Of a stretch of DNA of 55,262 nt, positions 38,626-50,757 are shown in pieces. Position numbers and translations under genes: made by a program. Origin of the DNA: Winslowiella iniecta (GTDB lineage Bacteria; Pseudomonadota; Gammaproteobacteria; Enterobacterales; Enterobacteriaceae); NCBI RefSeq assembly GCF_001267535.1, contig NZ_JRXE01000002.1, positions 38,058-93,319 on the forward strand, written 5' to 3'. The stretch's first letter is position 1. Each line of letters begins with the position of its first letter. The notes below the pieces were generated by a model, which was not told where the DNA came from, ran no database searches, and saw only the letters and a list, made by a program, of their open reading frames with translations.

Positions 38626-39819
38626 TTACGTCCCCACCGGCGAGCCGTGTGAACTGTCCTGCGCGGCTCCCTGGCTGATAATTACGCGTTCGCCGGCTTT
38701 CAGGCCGCTGATAATCTGCGCTTCGATATTGTTATTAATCCCGACTTCAACCTCACGACGGCTGACTTTCTGTTGCCCGTCCACCACCTGCACGGTGTTT
38801 TTACCGTTAACGGTATCCAGCGCGGTGGAAGGGATAACTATGGCATCAGGTTGATCGCTGACCACAATATGCACTTCTGCCGTCATTGAGATACGTAATA
38901 CTTGCCCCGGATTATCGACATCAAACAGCCCATAGTAATAAATCGCTTCGGTGGTTGAAGATGAGCTGTCAGAGCTGGAGCTGGAGAGGCTGCTGTCGGT
39001 ATTAATTGAGTCGGGCGCAGGTTCAATGGCGCGCAGCGTGGCGTTGTAGCGTTTATTCGGCTGGCCGAGGATGGTAAACCACACTTTCATGCCCGGTTTT
39101 ACGCTCACCACGTCAGCTTCTGAGATCTGTGCTTTTACCGTCATGGTATTGAGATTCGCCACTTTAATGATGGTCGGCGCACTCTGCACGGCGTTAACCG
39201 TCTGTCCTTCCTCTACCGGAATCGACACCACGGTGCCGTCGATTGGCGAGGAAATTTTGGTGTAACCGAGGTTGACCTGAGCATTATTGGCCTGAATCTG
39301 CGACTGCACAATTTGTGCATCCAGCGCCTGAATATCGGCTTCGGTGCTGTTAAGGTTAGCCAGCGCGGCATCATAGTCAGATTTTGCCGTCAGGTTTTTT
39401 GCCAGCATCGCTTTCTGGCGTAAGAAGGTTGCCTGATAATTCGTCAGAATCGCCTGTTTTGACGCGCGCTGTGCCTCGATATTTTTCAGCGCCGCCTGCG
39501 CGTTTTTCAGCTCATTTTGTTGCGTCATGCTGTCGATTTCAGCAATCAGCTGGCCCTGTTTGATCGTGTCACCCAGCGACACCAGCAGCGACTTTATCTG
39601 GCCGGAAGCCTGCGCACCCACGCTGACTTGTTTACTGGCGGTGATTTTTCCGTCCGCCAGCACGGTTTGCTGTAGATCGCGTTGCTCGGCAACGGCGGTT
39701 ATATAATCGGCTTTCTGCTGGCCCTGATGCAGGGTCATCCAGCCAATAATTGCGGCAACGGCCACAATAAGTACGATAATGATTATCCAACGACGGCCTG
39801 GTGAACGGCGTAATTCCAT
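38626..39819 (-). CDS. macA: MacA-like periplasmic adaptor (membrane fusion protein)
   Basis: A 397-residue RND/ABC-type adaptor with one N-terminal membrane anchor (WIIIIVLIVAVAAIIGWM, about 11-28), a lipoyl half-motif (VSVGAQASGQIKSLLV), a coiled-coil hairpin (about 100-180), a second lipoyl half (SSPIDGTVVSIPVEEGQTV) and a beta-barrel. A serine-rich stretch at 276-290 (SSLSSSSSDSSSSTTEA) interrupts the barrel; E. coli MacA lacks it. It links the MacB transporter to TolC and stimulates its ATPase in relatives. Confidence 0.88.
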   Translation of the reverse strand: MELRRSPGRRWIIIIVLIVAVAAIIGWMTLHQGQQKADYITAVAEQRDLQQTVLADGKITASKQVSVGAQASGQIKSLLVSLGDTIKQGQLIAEIDSMTQQNELKNAQAALKNIEAQRASKQAILTNYQATFLRQKAMLAKNLTAKSDYDAALANLNSTEADIQALDAQIVQSQIQANNAQVNLGYTKISSPIDGTVVSIPVEEGQTVNAVQSAPTIIKVANLNTMTVKAQISEADVVSVKPGMKVWFTILGQPNKRYNATLRAIEPAPDSINTDSSLSSSSSDSSSSTTEAIYYYGLFDVDNPGQVLRISMTAEVHIVVSDQPDAIVIPSTALDTVNGKNTVQVVDGQQKVSRREVEVGINNNIEAQIISGLKAGERVIISQGAAQDSSHGSPVGT

Positions 39820-39992
39820 AGCAAAAAAATCCTTAAAACCCTTTAGGGACAGATATAACGTAAAATTTTACGCCAATAAAGCTAAACCACGCGACAAGTG
39901 TGCGCTGATTGACTGTAAGGATTGAGTAAAATCAGCTGCCAAAGCCTTTGGTAAAGGTGAAAATAGCGCCAACGATGACCAGGATAGCCCGC

Positions 39993-40673
39993 ATGAAAAT
40001 TTTATTAGTCGATGATGATGTTGAATTAGGCACCATGCTCAGCCAATACCTGATTGGTGAAGGTTTTGATGCCTCGCTGGTGCTGACCGGCAGAGCCGGG
40101 GTGGAAGGGGCGCTATCCGGTGATTACACCGCGATGATCCTTGATATTATGCTGCCGGATATGAGTGGTATCGATGTGCTGCGTCAGGTGCGGCAAAACA
40201 GCCGTATACCGGTAATCATGCTGACGGCCAAAGGCGACAATATCGATCGCGTGATTGGTCTGGAGATGGGAGCCGATGATTATATGCCCAAGCCATGCTA
40301 CCCGCGTGAGCTGGTGGCGCGTCTGCGCGCGGTATTGCGCCGTTTCGAAGAGCAGACGCCGGTAGCCGAGAAAAAAGATCTGATTAGCTGGGGAGAGCTG
40401 GTGCTAAATCCGGCAACCCGCATCAGCGAGTGGAAAAAACAGCCGTTTGATCTGACTGCCTCGGAGTTTAACTTGCTCGATCTGCTACTGCGTTCGCCTG
40501 ACCGCGTGGTATCTAAAGATGAGCTGTCGGAAAAAGGCTTAGGCCGTCCACGTGAAGCCTACGACCGCAGCGTCGATGTTCATATCAGCAATATCCGCCA
40601 GAAGCTGTCGCAGCTGACGGGCGATACCATCAATATTGAGACGGTGCGCAGCATCGGCTACCGTATTCGATGA
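39993..40673 (+). CDS. CpxR-like OmpR-family response regulator
   Basis: A 226-residue response regulator. The receiver domain has the acidic triad DDD (7-9), phosphoacceptor D51 (AMILDIMLPDMSG) and K100; the residue after K100-P is Cys where most relatives have Phe (GADDYMPKPCYPREL). The winged-helix output domain (about 130-226) ends with the typical DVHISNIRQKL and SIGYRIR. AGGA precedes the ATG at 39993; earlier in-frame ATGs are poor. It overlaps the kinase gene by 4 bases (ATGA), and it is divergent from macAB. I infer it controls the efflux genes. It is CpxR-like but not CpxR itself, as cpxRA is normally elsewhere. Confidence 0.87.
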   Translation: MKILLVDDDVELGTMLSQYLIGEGFDASLVLTGRAGVEGALSGDYTAMILDIMLPDMSGIDVLRQVRQNSRIPVIMLTAKGDNIDRVIGLEMGADDYMPKPCYPRELVARLRAVLRRFEEQTPVAEKKDLISWGELVLNPATRISEWKKQPFDLTASEFNLLDLLLRSPDRVVSKDELSEKGLGRPREAYDRSVDVHISNIRQKLSQLTGDTINIETVRSIGYRIR

Positions 40674-42016
40674 ACAGCCGTTTTCGTGGTCGCCTGTTCT
40701 GGAAAATTCTGTTTGGTTTCTGGCTGGTGTTTCTGCTAATAGGCCAGCTGTTATGGCTGGGTTTTTCGCTTAACGGTAAGCATCATGAGCCACCGGAAAA
40801 TATCACCGTCCGCCGCATCGTTAACCTGCAAATGACCTCGGCAGTGTCGGTGTTGCAGCGCGGTGGCCTGTCGGCGCTGAATGATATGATGGCCGACTGG
40901 TCGCCGGGCGACAGACGCTTTTTCTCTGTGGTGGCGATGCCGATGCCACCGCAGGAGAAGCCGCGCCGCGACCTTGATCGCGTCTTACCGCCCGGTGAGT
41001 TCCCCAGTGAAGTGATTGAATGGGTTACCGGCGCTGATGGTCAGCAATATCAGCTGCGCTATGACGTCAAAGGGCTGCGTGAAGACAGCAGAATGGGGCA
41101 TCCGCGCAGCTTCCTCAATATCCCTGAGCCGATGTTTATCATTGCCGGTGCCGTGGGTCTGCTGTTCAGTTTGTTGCTGGCCTGGAATCTGACGCGCCCG
41201 ATGCGCCAGTTGCGCGAAGGTTTTGCCAACGTCTCGAACGGCGATTTATCGGTGCGACTGTTTCCGACGATGCGCCGCCGCCGTGATGAACTGTCAATGG
41301 TAGCGAGTGATTTTGATGCAATGGTCGAACGCCTGTCAGTATTGGTGCGTGCGCGTGAAGAGCTGCTGCATGATGTTTCCCATGAACTGCGCTCACCGCT
41401 GGCACGTCTGCAACTGGCGACCGGTCTGGCGCGTCAGACCCCCGCTTCGGTTAACAGCTCGCTTGATCGCATCGACGAGGAAGCACGTCGGCTGGATAAG
41501 ATGATTGGCGAGCTGCTGACTTTATCGCGTGCCGAAAATGAAACGATGCCGGATGAGCAATATTTCGATCTGTCGGGCTTGCTGGAAGCGGTGGTTAACG
41601 ATGCGCGCTTTGAGGCGCAGGTGCCAGGGGTAGAGATTGTTCTGAAAGCCAGTCAGGACGCCGACTATACCGTGAAAGGCAATGCTGAACTGATCCGCCG
41701 GGCGGTCGAAAATGTGGTGCGAAACGCACTGCGTTTTTCGCAGCAGGGGCAGCAAGTTACTGTCAGCCTGAAGCAGGAGAGCAGCTGGCTGACCATTTGC
41801 GTCAGCGATCAAGGGCCAGGCGTCGATGCAGATAAACTTTCCAGTATTTTTGACCCCTTTGTGCGCGTTAATTCTCCGCTGATGGGCAAAGGCTACGGCC
41901 TGGGCCTGTCAATCGTGCGTAAAGTGGTGCTGGCGCATCATGGTGAAGTGCAGGCGGTGAATGCGGAGCAGGGCGGGCTGGAGCTGACCATTCGCCTGCC
42001 GCGCTGGCTGATGTAA
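40670..42016 (+). CDS. CpxA-like sensor histidine kinase
   Basis: A 448-residue membrane kinase with TM1 (about 11-33), a periplasmic sensor domain of about 120 residues rich in charged and proline residues, TM2 (about 155-174), HAMP (LTRPMRQLREGFANVSNGDL), the HisKA dimerisation helix with phosphoacceptor H238 (HDVSHELRSPLARLQLA) and a HATPase domain (NVVRNALRFS, DQGPGVD, GKGYGLGLSIV). It is translationally coupled to the response-regulator gene and followed by a terminator. Confidence 0.88.
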   Translation: MNSRFRGRLFWKILFGFWLVFLLIGQLLWLGFSLNGKHHEPPENITVRRIVNLQMTSAVSVLQRGGLSALNDMMADWSPGDRRFFSVVAMPMPPQEKPRRDLDRVLPPGEFPSEVIEWVTGADGQQYQLRYDVKGLREDSRMGHPRSFLNIPEPMFIIAGAVGLLFSLLLAWNLTRPMRQLREGFANVSNGDLSVRLFPTMRRRRDELSMVASDFDAMVERLSVLVRAREELLHDVSHELRSPLARLQLATGLARQTPASVNSSLDRIDEEARRLDKMIGELLTLSRAENETMPDEQYFDLSGLLEAVVNDARFEAQVPGVEIVLKASQDADYTVKGNAELIRRAVENVVRNALRFSQQGQQVTVSLKQESSWLTICVSDQGPGVDADKLSSIFDPFVRVNSPLMGKGYGLGLSIVRKVVLAHHGEVQAVNAEQGGLELTIRLPRWLM

Positions 42017-42026
42017 GCAGCAAAAA

Positions 42027-42054
42027 AAAACGGCACCCTGAGGTGCCGTTTTTT
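42027..42054. terminator. Bidirectional intrinsic terminator between the kinase gene and crr
   Basis: CGGCACC (42031-42037) pairs with GGTGCCG (42042-42048), with an A-run before it and a T-run after it, so it can terminate both convergent transcripts. Confidence 0.85.
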
Positions 42055-42067
42055 ACTGTAAGGCGAA

Positions 42068-42571
42068 TTACTTCTTGATGCGAATGATCGGGGTTTCACC
42101 CACGGTCACGCTACCCGTCAGTTTAATCAGCTCTTTGATCTCATCCATATTGGAGATGACTACCGGCGTCAGCGTTGATTTCGCTTTCTCTTCCAGCAGA
42201 GCCAGATCAAACTCGATGACTACATCGCCTTTCTTAACCTTCTGACCTTCTTCGGCAATACGTTTGAAGCCTTCACCTTTCAGCTCAACCGTATCAATAC
42301 CGAAGTGAACAAACAGCTCAATGCCATTGTCAGATTCGATAGAAAAAGCATGGTTAGTTTCGAAAATTTTACCGATGGTACCGTCTACCGGCGCTACCAT
42401 TTTGTTGCCAGCAGGCTTGATGGCGATACCATCACCAACAATTTTCTCTGCAAACACAACATCCGGCACATCTTCAATGTTTACGATTTCACCAGACAGT
42501 GGTGCAACGATCTCAATGGCACCAGAGGTTGTTTCTGATTTATCGCCAAAAAGTTTTGAAAACAAACCCAT
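42068..42571 (-). CDS. crr: Glucose-specific PTS enzyme IIA (EIIA-Glc)
   Basis: A 167-residue cytoplasmic phosphocarrier (E. coli 169). The active histidine is H89 ([14 protein letters not shown]) with its partner H74 ([10 protein letters not shown]). It passes phosphate from HPr to the glucose permease and in its two states controls adenylate cyclase and inducer exclusion. It follows ptsI by 43 bp, the last gene of ptsH-ptsI-crr. Confidence 0.97.
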   Translation of the reverse strand: MGLFSKLFGDKSETTSGAIEIVAPLSGEIVNIEDVPDVVFAEKIVGDGIAIKPAGNKMVAPVDGTIGKIFETNHAFSIESDNGIELFVHFGIDTVELKGEGFKRIAEEGQKVKKGDVVIEFDLALLEEKAKSTLTPVVISNMDEIKELIKLTGSVTVGETPIIRIKK

Positions 42572-42614
42572 GATCTTCTCCTAAGCAGTAATATTGGGCC
42601 AGCGTCTCGCGGAA

Positions 42615-44342
42615 TCAGCAGAGTGTTTTTTCTTCAATGAACTTGTTGACCAGGTTCATTAACTCTTCCGCGGTCGGTTGAGCCAGAGCCTGCTCTGCTA
42701 ATGCCTTCGCATCTTCAAAATTCGTATTACGAATGATTTTCTTGATGCGTGGGATAGAAATGGCACTCATGCTGAATTCATCCAGCCCCATTCCCAATAA
42801 CAGTAGTGTAGCACGTTCATCACCAGCCAGCTCACCACACATGCCGGTCCATTTGCCTTCAGCATGAGAAGCATCAATAACTTGCTTGATCAGGCCAAGG
42901 ACAGAAGGGGTCATTGGGTTGTAGAGATGGGAGATCAGATCGTTACCACGATCAACCGCCAGAGTGTACTGTGTCAGGTCGTTGGTTCCAATACTAAAGA
43001 AATCAACTTCTTTTGCCAGATGATGCGCGATCACTGCTGAGGCCGGGGTTTCCACCATAATGCCGACTTCAATGCTCTCGTCGAAGGCTTTGCCTTCATC
43101 GCGCAGTTGCGCTTTCAGCAGCTCCAGCTCAGCTTTCAGTGCCCGCACTTCTTCAACCGAAATAATCATCGGGAACATGATGCGCAGTTTGCCGAACGAA
43201 GAGGCACGCAGAATCGCACGCAGCTGTGCATGCAGAATCTCTTTACGATCCATCGCGATACGAATGGCGCGCCAGCCGAGGAACGGGTTGTCTTCTTTTG
43301 GCAGATTCATATACGGCAGGTCTTTATCGCCGCCGATGTCCATGGTACGCACGATAACCGCTTGCGAGCCCATACCTTCAGCAACCGCTTTATAGGCCTG
43401 GAATTGCTCTTCTTCGGTTGGCAGCGCGTCGCGATCCATAAACAGGAATTCGGTACGATACAGGCCAACACCTTCAGCGCCATTGCGCTCTGCACCGGCG
43501 ATATCACGCACGGTACCGATGTTGGCGCAGACTTCAACCTGATGTCCGTCCAGCGTGATAGCCGGCAGATCTTTCAGTTTAGCCAGATCGTTTTTCTCAG
43601 TAACATACTGATTATGTACCGCTTTCAGTTCCTCGATAACTTCAGCAGTCGGGTTAACATAAATTTTATTGTTAACGCCATCGAGAATCAGATAATCATC
43701 GTTTTTAACGCGACTGGTGACGTCACCGGTACCGACGATGGCAGGCAGTTCAAGGGAACGCGCCATAATCGAGGTGTGGGAAGTACGACCGCCCAAATCA
43801 GTGATAAAGCCCAGTACCTTTTTCAGGTTCAGCTGCGCGGTTTCTGATGGGGTCAGGTCTTTCGCTACCAGCAGCACTTCGTCTTTAATCGCGCTCAGGT
43901 CAACGATATGCAGGCCAAGAATGTTTTGCAGCAGGCGCTTACCGATATCACGCACGTCAGCCGCACGCTCTTTCAGGTATTCGTCGTCGAGTTCTTCCAG
44001 CGCTTTGGCCTGACCTTCGATCACTGAGTGAGCCGCAGCATCGGCAGAAGCCAGCTCGTCTTTGATCAGGGCTATGATTTCTTGCTCAAGCTCTTCATCT
44101 TCCAGCAACATGATGTGGCCTTCGAAGATCGCTTCTTTTTCTTCACCGAATATTTCACCGGCTTTGATTTTGATTGCTTCGAGCTGCTCCGCGGCCTTAG
44201 AACGGCCATCAAGGAAGCGTTTTACTTCCTGGTCCACTTGTTCAGCAGAGATCTTTTTCCGGTTGATGACGATTTCATCTTCCTTCAGCAGAAGTGCTTT
44301 GCCGAAAGCGATACCCGGTGATGCTAAAATGCCTGAAATCAT
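42615..44342 (-). CDS. ptsI: PTS enzyme I (phosphoenolpyruvate-protein phosphotransferase)
   Basis: A 575-residue enzyme, exactly the E. coli length. It autophosphorylates from PEP at H189 ([15 protein letters not shown]) and passes phosphate to HPr. The HPr-binding helical domain (about 30-140) and the PEP-binding barrel (about 260-575, with [12 protein letters not shown] and [18 protein letters not shown]) are complete. It stands between ptsH and crr. Confidence 0.98.
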   Translation of the reverse strand: MISGILASPGIAFGKALLLKEDEIVINRKKISAEQVDQEVKRFLDGRSKAAEQLEAIKIKAGEIFGEEKEAIFEGHIMLLEDEELEQEIIALIKDELASADAAAHSVIEGQAKALEELDDEYLKERAADVRDIGKRLLQNILGLHIVDLSAIKDEVLLVAKDLTPSETAQLNLKKVLGFITDLGGRTSHTSIMARSLELPAIVGTGDVTSRVKNDDYLILDGVNNKIYVNPTAEVIEELKAVHNQYVTEKNDLAKLKDLPAITLDGHQVEVCANIGTVRDIAGAERNGAEGVGLYRTEFLFMDRDALPTEEEQFQAYKAVAEGMGSQAVIVRTMDIGGDKDLPYMNLPKEDNPFLGWRAIRIAMDRKEILHAQLRAILRASSFGKLRIMFPMIISVEEVRALKAELELLKAQLRDEGKAFDESIEVGIMVETPASAVIAHHLAKEVDFFSIGTNDLTQYTLAVDRGNDLISHLYNPMTPSVLGLIKQVIDASHAEGKWTGMCGELAGDERATLLLLGMGLDEFSMSAISIPRIKKIIRNTNFEDAKALAEQALAQPTAEELMNLVNKFIEEKTLC

Positions 44343-44423
44343 AACCCTACCTTTTTATAACGATGGCTCATAAGGCGAAGTGCAGTGCCAGTGTTGCAAA
44401 AGCATACTTTACGGAAGCAATAA

Positions 44424-44442
44424 CGCGGACGTCATGTCCGCG
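44424..44442 (-). other. Perfect hairpin between ptsH and ptsI
   Basis: CGCGGAC (44424-44430) pairs with GTCCGCG (44436-44442). There is no U-tract. It could be an attenuator, an RNA-stability stem or a processing site in the pts transcript. Confidence 0.4.
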
Positions 44443-44501
44443 ATCAAAGTGTTTGCACTCAGCTAGCCTGATGAAACAGCTTTCTTGAAAGACTGGGCGA
44501 A

Positions 44502-44759
44502 TTACTCGAGCTCAGCCATCAGTTTAACCAGATGCTCAACAGCTTGTTGCTCATCTTCACCTTCAGCCGACAGTGAGACAACGGTGCCCTGAGTCAGACC
44601 CAGAGTCTGCAGCTTGAACAGGCTTTTCGCGCTGGCAGTTTTACCATTGGAGGTTACGGTGATTTCAGAAGCGAAGCCTTTAGCTTCCTTAACGAACTGT
44701 GCAGCCGGGCGAGTATGAAGACCGTTTGGTGCGGTAATTGTCACTTCTTGCTGGAACAT
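44502..44759 (-). CDS. ptsH: PTS phosphocarrier protein HPr
   Basis: An 85-residue protein, the E. coli length, with the phosphorylated H15 in [14 protein letters not shown] and the conserved [14 protein letters not shown] around Ser46. It moves phosphate from enzyme I to the sugar-specific IIA domains. It is first in ptsHI-crr, and a CRP-like site lies in its long leader. Confidence 0.98.
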   Translation of the reverse strand: MFQQEVTITAPNGLHTRPAAQFVKEAKGFASEITVTSNGKTASAKSLFKLQTLGLTQGTVVSLSAEGEDEQQAVEHLVKLMAELE

Positions 44760-45210
44760 TATGTTTCCCCAACTTAATTGGTTTGGTGTTGTGGATCTAA
44801 AGTCTAGCCTGGAGGGCGGACTTTAGCCTGTGTTGGTCGCGCTGGCATGAGTACAGGACTCGCCAAAAAATGCGCAATTAAGGGTATAAGCTGCAGCGTA
44901 ACAACATCATAAAAATGCTTCGCTGCCCCACTTCCCATTATGCCGCGCTTTGCGCTGCTGCGCCAAACCAGTAAATCGATTCAGCTTGATCCATTTTGCG
45001 CGGCGATTAATTTTGTGGATCGAAATAATTGGCAGCTTAAATACCAGACCAGGGAGGGTAAAATCAATCTGTACCCCCATTAAAATTTGATGGCGGTCAC
45101 AAAAAAAGCCGGTTCCATCGGTTGCGCCAGGTGATTTTTCATCGGTTTTACGCTGAGATTTTATCCAGCCTCGGCTGTGTAAAACTGCGAAAATCAGACT
45201 AATTGCAGCA
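44760..45210 (-). other. Long ptsH upstream region
   Basis: About 450 bp with no supported gene. In E. coli the pts operon has several promoters here. The CRP-like site at 45086-45101 is the one control site I can support. Confidence 0.5.
45086..45101. promoter_or_regulatory. CRP-like binding site upstream of ptsH
   Basis: TTTGA-TGGCGG-TCACA matches the TGTGA-N6-TCACA consensus at 9 of 10 arm positions. Control of ptsHI-crr by cAMP-CRP is known in E. coli. Confidence 0.6.
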
Positions 45211-45212
45211 CG

Positions 45213-45241
45213 ATAAAAAAACGCTCCGGAAGGAGCGTTTT
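45213..45241 (-). terminator. Intrinsic terminator of cysK
   Basis: On the minus strand AAAACGCTCC and GGAGCGTTTT form a perfect 10-bp stem with a 4-base loop (45218-45241) followed by further T residues, about 48 bp below the cysK stop. Confidence 0.88.
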
Positions 45242-45289
45242 ATGTCGGCATCATTTTATAGCGTCACAAATCATCACTGACGGCGATAT

Positions 45290-46261
45290 TTACTGTTGCA
45301 GTTCTTTTTCAGTGAACAGATCGGCAAACAGGGCGGTACTGAGATAACGTTCACCGGAAGAGGGCAGGATCACCACGATATTTTTGTTGGCGAAAGCTTC
45401 ATCTTCTTGCAGTTTCAGGGCGGCGGCTACGGCGGCACCTGAAGAGATACCGGCCAGGATCCCTTCTTCTTCCATCAGACGACGGGCAGTGGAAATGGAT
45501 TCTTCGTTGGTGATCGCCACCACGCGATCAACCAGTTTAAGATCGAGGTTACCGGGGATAAAGCCCGCACCGATACCCTGGATTTTATGCGGTCCTGGTT
45601 TAATTTCTTCGCCCGCCAGCGCCTGCGCGATAACCGGGGAATCCGTCGGCTCAACGGCGACGGTAATCAGATCTTTTTTGCCTTTGGTATTTTTAATGTA
45701 GCGGCTGACGCCAGTCAGCGTACCGCCGGTGCCGACACCGGCAATAAACACATCCACTTCACCATCGGTATCTTCCCAGATTTCCGGGCCGGTGGTTTTT
45801 TCATGAATTTCCGGGTTGGCCGGGTTGCTGAACTGCTGTAGCAGCACAAACTTATCCGGATTGCCTGCCACAATCTCTTCGGCTTTCGCAATCGCCCCTT
45901 TCATGCCCTTGGCACCTTCGGTCAGCACCAGGTTTGCGCCCAGCGCTTTCAGCAGCTTACGGCGCTCCACGCTCATGGTTTCTGGCATGGTCAGCGTTAA
46001 TTTGTAACCCCGTGCAGCGGCAACGTAAGCCAGCGCGATACCGGTGTTACCACTGGTCGGCTCCACCAACTCAATGCCGGGTTTCAGAATGCCACGTTTT
46101 TCTGCGTCCCAAATCATATTGGCACCGATACGGCATTTGACGCTGAAACTTGGGTTACGGGATTCTACCTTCGCCAGAATGCGCCCATTACCGATGCGGT
46201 TCAGTCGAACCAGCGGCGTATGACCGATGGTCAAAGAGTTGTCTTCATAGATCTTACTCAT
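45290..46261 (-). CDS. cysK: Cysteine synthase A (O-acetylserine sulfhydrylase) CysK
   Basis: A 323-residue PLP enzyme, the E. coli length, making cysteine from O-acetylserine and sulfide. The PLP lysine is K42 ([15 protein letters not shown]); [26 protein letters not shown] and [10 protein letters not shown] are the cofactor and substrate loops. The C-terminal half forms the site that binds serine acetyltransferase. An AT-rich near-palindrome (46336-46355) lies upstream and may be a CysB site. It is followed by its own terminator and preceded by cysZ. Confidence 0.97.
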   Translation of the reverse strand: MSKIYEDNSLTIGHTPLVRLNRIGNGRILAKVESRNPSFSVKCRIGANMIWDAEKRGILKPGIELVEPTSGNTGIALAYVAAARGYKLTLTMPETMSVERRKLLKALGANLVLTEGAKGMKGAIAKAEEIVAGNPDKFVLLQQFSNPANPEIHEKTTGPEIWEDTDGEVDVFIAGVGTGGTLTGVSRYIKNTKGKKDLITVAVEPTDSPVIAQALAGEEIKPGPHKIQGIGAGFIPGNLDLKLVDRVVAITNEESISTARRLMEEEGILAGISSGAAVAAALKLQEDEAFANKNIVVILPSSGERYLSTALFADLFTEKELQQ

Positions 46262-46335
46262 AGCCCGTCCTTAACTGTATGAAATATTGGCAACCCTAAG
46301 AGCATACCCGTTCAAATTCTGCAAGGAAGGAAAGA

Positions 46336-46355
46336 AATCGTATATGTATATGATT
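46336..46355. promoter_or_regulatory. AT-rich near-palindrome upstream of cysK (possible CysB site)
   Basis: AATCGTATATGTATATGATT is a 20-bp inverted repeat with one mismatched pair, about 75 bp before the cysK ATG. A possible -10 (TATGCT on the minus strand, 46301-46306) lies between it and the gene. CysB binding is a guess from gene identity. Confidence 0.35.
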
Positions 46356-46410
46356 GAGTGAAATAAGGCTTAGCGAAATGGCATAAGGCGCGGGAATAAG
46401 CCGTCCGCGA

Positions 46411-46426
46411 GCGGCGAAAACGCCGC
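46411..46426 (-). terminator. GCGGCG-AAAA-CGCCGC hairpin after cysZ
   Basis: Perfect 6-bp GC stem just below the cysZ stop, without a long U-tract. Resembles the hairpin at 29851-29868. Confidence 0.4.
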
Positions 46427-46443
46427 CCGCACTGTTTACAGGG

Positions 46444-47214
46444 TTATTGCGTACGCAGATGTTGCCCCAGCTGACCACGATAACGGTCGACCCACATGGC
46501 GGTCGCGCCACAAACGGCGACCGGCATAATAGCCAGGTTCAGAATCGGGATCATGGTAAACAGACTGACCAGCGCCCCGAACTGCATATTGTCGGTTTTG
46601 TTCTGACGCAGCGCCGCCCGCATCTGCTGGAAACTGACCTTATGGTTATCAAACGGGTAGTCACAGTACTGAATCGACAACATCCAGGCGCTGAATAAAA
46701 ACCACAGTACCGGGGCCACCGTCTGGCCAAAGCCAGGGATAAACCAGAGCAGCAGCAGCCCCAGCGCACGCGGCAGGTAATAAGCCAGTTTTTGCCATTC
46801 GCGCTTCATAATGCGCGGGATATCTTTTATCAGGGCAATCCAGCCGCTATCGGGCAGCGGCTCGCCGGTCAGGCGCGCTTCAAGCTGTTCGGCCAACAGG
46901 CCGCAAAACGGCGCGGCAATCCAGTTGGCCACGGTAGAAAACAGATAACTGAATACCAGCACAATCGATATCACGGTGAGCGGCCACAGCAGATAGCTGA
47001 GCCACTGTAACCAGTCAGGAATATGCGCCATCAGCGCAGGAATCCAGTGCCCCAGGCGATTGAACAGCCAGTAAAACGCGCCACCCATCAACAGGATATT
47101 GACCAATAGCGGCAGGATGACAAAACGACGAATCCCCGGCAGGCGAATCAGTTTCCATCCCTGGATGAAATAATGAATTCCGTTATGTGCGTTAAGATTA
47201 TTCTCACTAACCAT
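46444..47214 (-). CDS. cysZ: Sulfate permease CysZ
   Basis: A 256-residue inner-membrane protein (E. coli 253) that carries sulfate into the cell. Hydrophobic segments alternate with the conserved blocks [54 protein letters not shown] and [15 protein letters not shown] used the ATG at 47214 (GGAGAAAA upstream); the longer frame upstream would run over the zipA start. It is divergent from zipA and precedes cysK. Confidence 0.95.
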   Translation of the reverse strand: MVSENNLNAHNGIHYFIQGWKLIRLPGIRRFVILPLLVNILLMGGAFYWLFNRLGHWIPALMAHIPDWLQWLSYLLWPLTVISIVLVFSYLFSTVANWIAAPFCGLLAEQLEARLTGEPLPDSGWIALIKDIPRIMKREWQKLAYYLPRALGLLLLWFIPGFGQTVAPVLWFLFSAWMLSIQYCDYPFDNHKVSFQQMRAALRQNKTDNMQFGALVSLFTMIPILNLAIMPVAVCGATAMWVDRYRGQLGQHLRTQ

Positions 47215-47433
47215 CGACAGCTTTTCTCCATTTGGCGGTGGTGCACGGCTATCATAACGCAGCTTTTTACTCTGGCTAACGGGTAATTGGACGAAAAAAC
47301 AGCAAATAAGCGTGCTGGCGCGATCTAATTTGTCAGAAAATAGTGCACAGACTTGCACTTGTGTACTTGGGCAAATACAGTTAGAGGATAAAGTTTGCCG
47401 CGGTGGCAAGGTATTGGAACAACAGAGAATACA

Positions 47434-48414
47434 ATGATGCAGGATTTGCGTCTGATATTAATCGTTGTTGGCGCGATCGCCATAATAGCGCTTCTCCTTC
47501 ACGGCCTCTGGACTAGCCGTAAAGAGCGCTCATCCGTTTTTCGCGATCGCCCTCACAAGCGTTTAAAGCACGATAAACAAGAAAGCCAGGCCGACGACGA
47601 CGAAGGTGTTGGTGAGGTGCGTGTGCGTCGTTCACCGTCTAAGCACGATGAACCGTCATTTGGCGGCTTCGATGCGGCTGATGATGATGAACCGCCGCGT
47701 CAGCCTGCGCCACGCAAACAGCCTGAGCCGGTACGTCATGTGCCTGCGGTTGAAGAGTCGCCTGAGCTGGACCCGCTGTTCGATGCTGAACCGCCGTATG
47801 CTGCTGAGCCGAAAGCGCAGCCGCCACGTGCGTCAGAACCGGCGCGTCGACCCGAGCCTGTTCCTGCGCCACCACAGCCAGTGAAATCAGCGCCGCAGTT
47901 TGATCCACTGCTGGATGACGAGCCGGAAGAGGACGAGGAAGAGGTTGAAGAACGTCAGCCGCAGCCAGTTGCTGAGCCGGTAAAAGAGCGCAGTAAAGAG
48001 ACGGTGCTGGTGCTGCATGTCGCCGCGCATGCCGGTGGCGTGATTAACGGTGAAGCGCTGTTGCAGGGTGTGTTGCAGGCTGGCTTCCAGTTTGGCGAAA
48101 TGAATATTTTCCATCGTCACCTGAACCCGGCGGGCAGCGGCCCGGTGCTGTTCAGTCTGGCGAATATGGTGAAGCCTGGCTCCTTCAACCCCGATGAAAT
48201 GTCTGACTTTTCCACGCCTGGCGTCTCTATTTTTATGATGGTGCCGTCTTATGGCGATGCAAATCAGAACTTTAAGCTGATGCTGCAATCGGCACAGCGC
48301 ATTGCTGACGATGTCGGTGGTGTGGTGCTGGATGACGAGCGTCGAATGATGACGCCGCAGAAGCTGGAAACGTATAAAGCACGAATTCGCGATGTGATCG
48401 AAGCGAATATGTAA
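47434..48414 (+). CDS. zipA: Cell division protein ZipA
   Basis: A 326-residue essential divisome protein that tethers FtsZ to the inner membrane. It has one N-terminal membrane anchor ([20 protein letters not shown]), a charged segment, a proline- and acid-rich unstructured linker (about 50-190, with PAPRKQPEP and EEDEEEVEE), and a C-terminal FtsZ-binding domain (about 195-326, [18 protein letters not shown] and [10 protein letters not shown]). Two adjacent ATGs (47434, 47437) can start it. It is followed by a strong terminator and ligA. Confidence 0.95.
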   Translation: MMQDLRLILIVVGAIAIIALLLHGLWTSRKERSSVFRDRPHKRLKHDKQESQADDDEGVGEVRVRRSPSKHDEPSFGGFDAADDDEPPRQPAPRKQPEPVRHVPAVEESPELDPLFDAEPPYAAEPKAQPPRASEPARRPEPVPAPPQPVKSAPQFDPLLDDEPEEDEEEVEERQPQPVAEPVKERSKETVLVLHVAAHAGGVINGEALLQGVLQAGFQFGEMNIFHRHLNPAGSGPVLFSLANMVKPGSFNPDEMSDFSTPGVSIFMMVPSYGDANQNFKLMLQSAQRIADDVGGVVLDDERRMMTPQKLETYKARIRDVIEANM

Positions 48415-48429
48415 ACGTCGACGGTTTAA

Positions 48430-50502
<2,073 letters not shown>

Positions 50503-50503
50503 A

Positions 50504-50722
50504 ATGGAAAAAGAGCACCTGATTGAGATCGCTAATACCGTGATGCCGTTTGGTAAGTATCAGGGGCGCGTGTTAATTGATTTGCCGGAAGAATATCTGC
50601 TGTGGTTTGCCCGCAAGGGGGAGTTTCCACAGGGGCACTTGGGCGAACTGATGGAACTGACACTGGCGATTAAGGTCGATGGACTCGAAGGTCTGGTGAA
50701 GCCTTTACGGCGTAACGGATAA
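50504..50722 (+). CDS. ypeB: DUF3820 small protein YpeB
   Basis: A 72-residue protein equal in length and layout to E. coli YpeB: IEIANTVMPFGKYQGRVLID, LPEEYLLWFARKGEFPQG. The DUF3820 fold is related to nuclease-associated modules, but its function is unknown. It starts 1 base after the ligA stop, so it is co-transcribed. A terminator follows directly. Confidence 0.92.
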   Translation: MEKEHLIEIANTVMPFGKYQGRVLIDLPEEYLLWFARKGEFPQGHLGELMELTLAIKVDGLEGLVKPLRRNG

Positions 50723-50726
50723 AAAA

Positions 50727-50757
50727 AACGGCTCGTTTTCACGAGCCGTTTTTTTTT
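50727..50757. terminator. Bidirectional intrinsic terminator between ypeB and yfeH
   Basis: AACGGCTCG (50727-50735) pairs with CGAGCCGTT (50742-50750). An A-run precedes it and a T-run follows it, so it serves both convergent genes. Confidence 0.88.
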
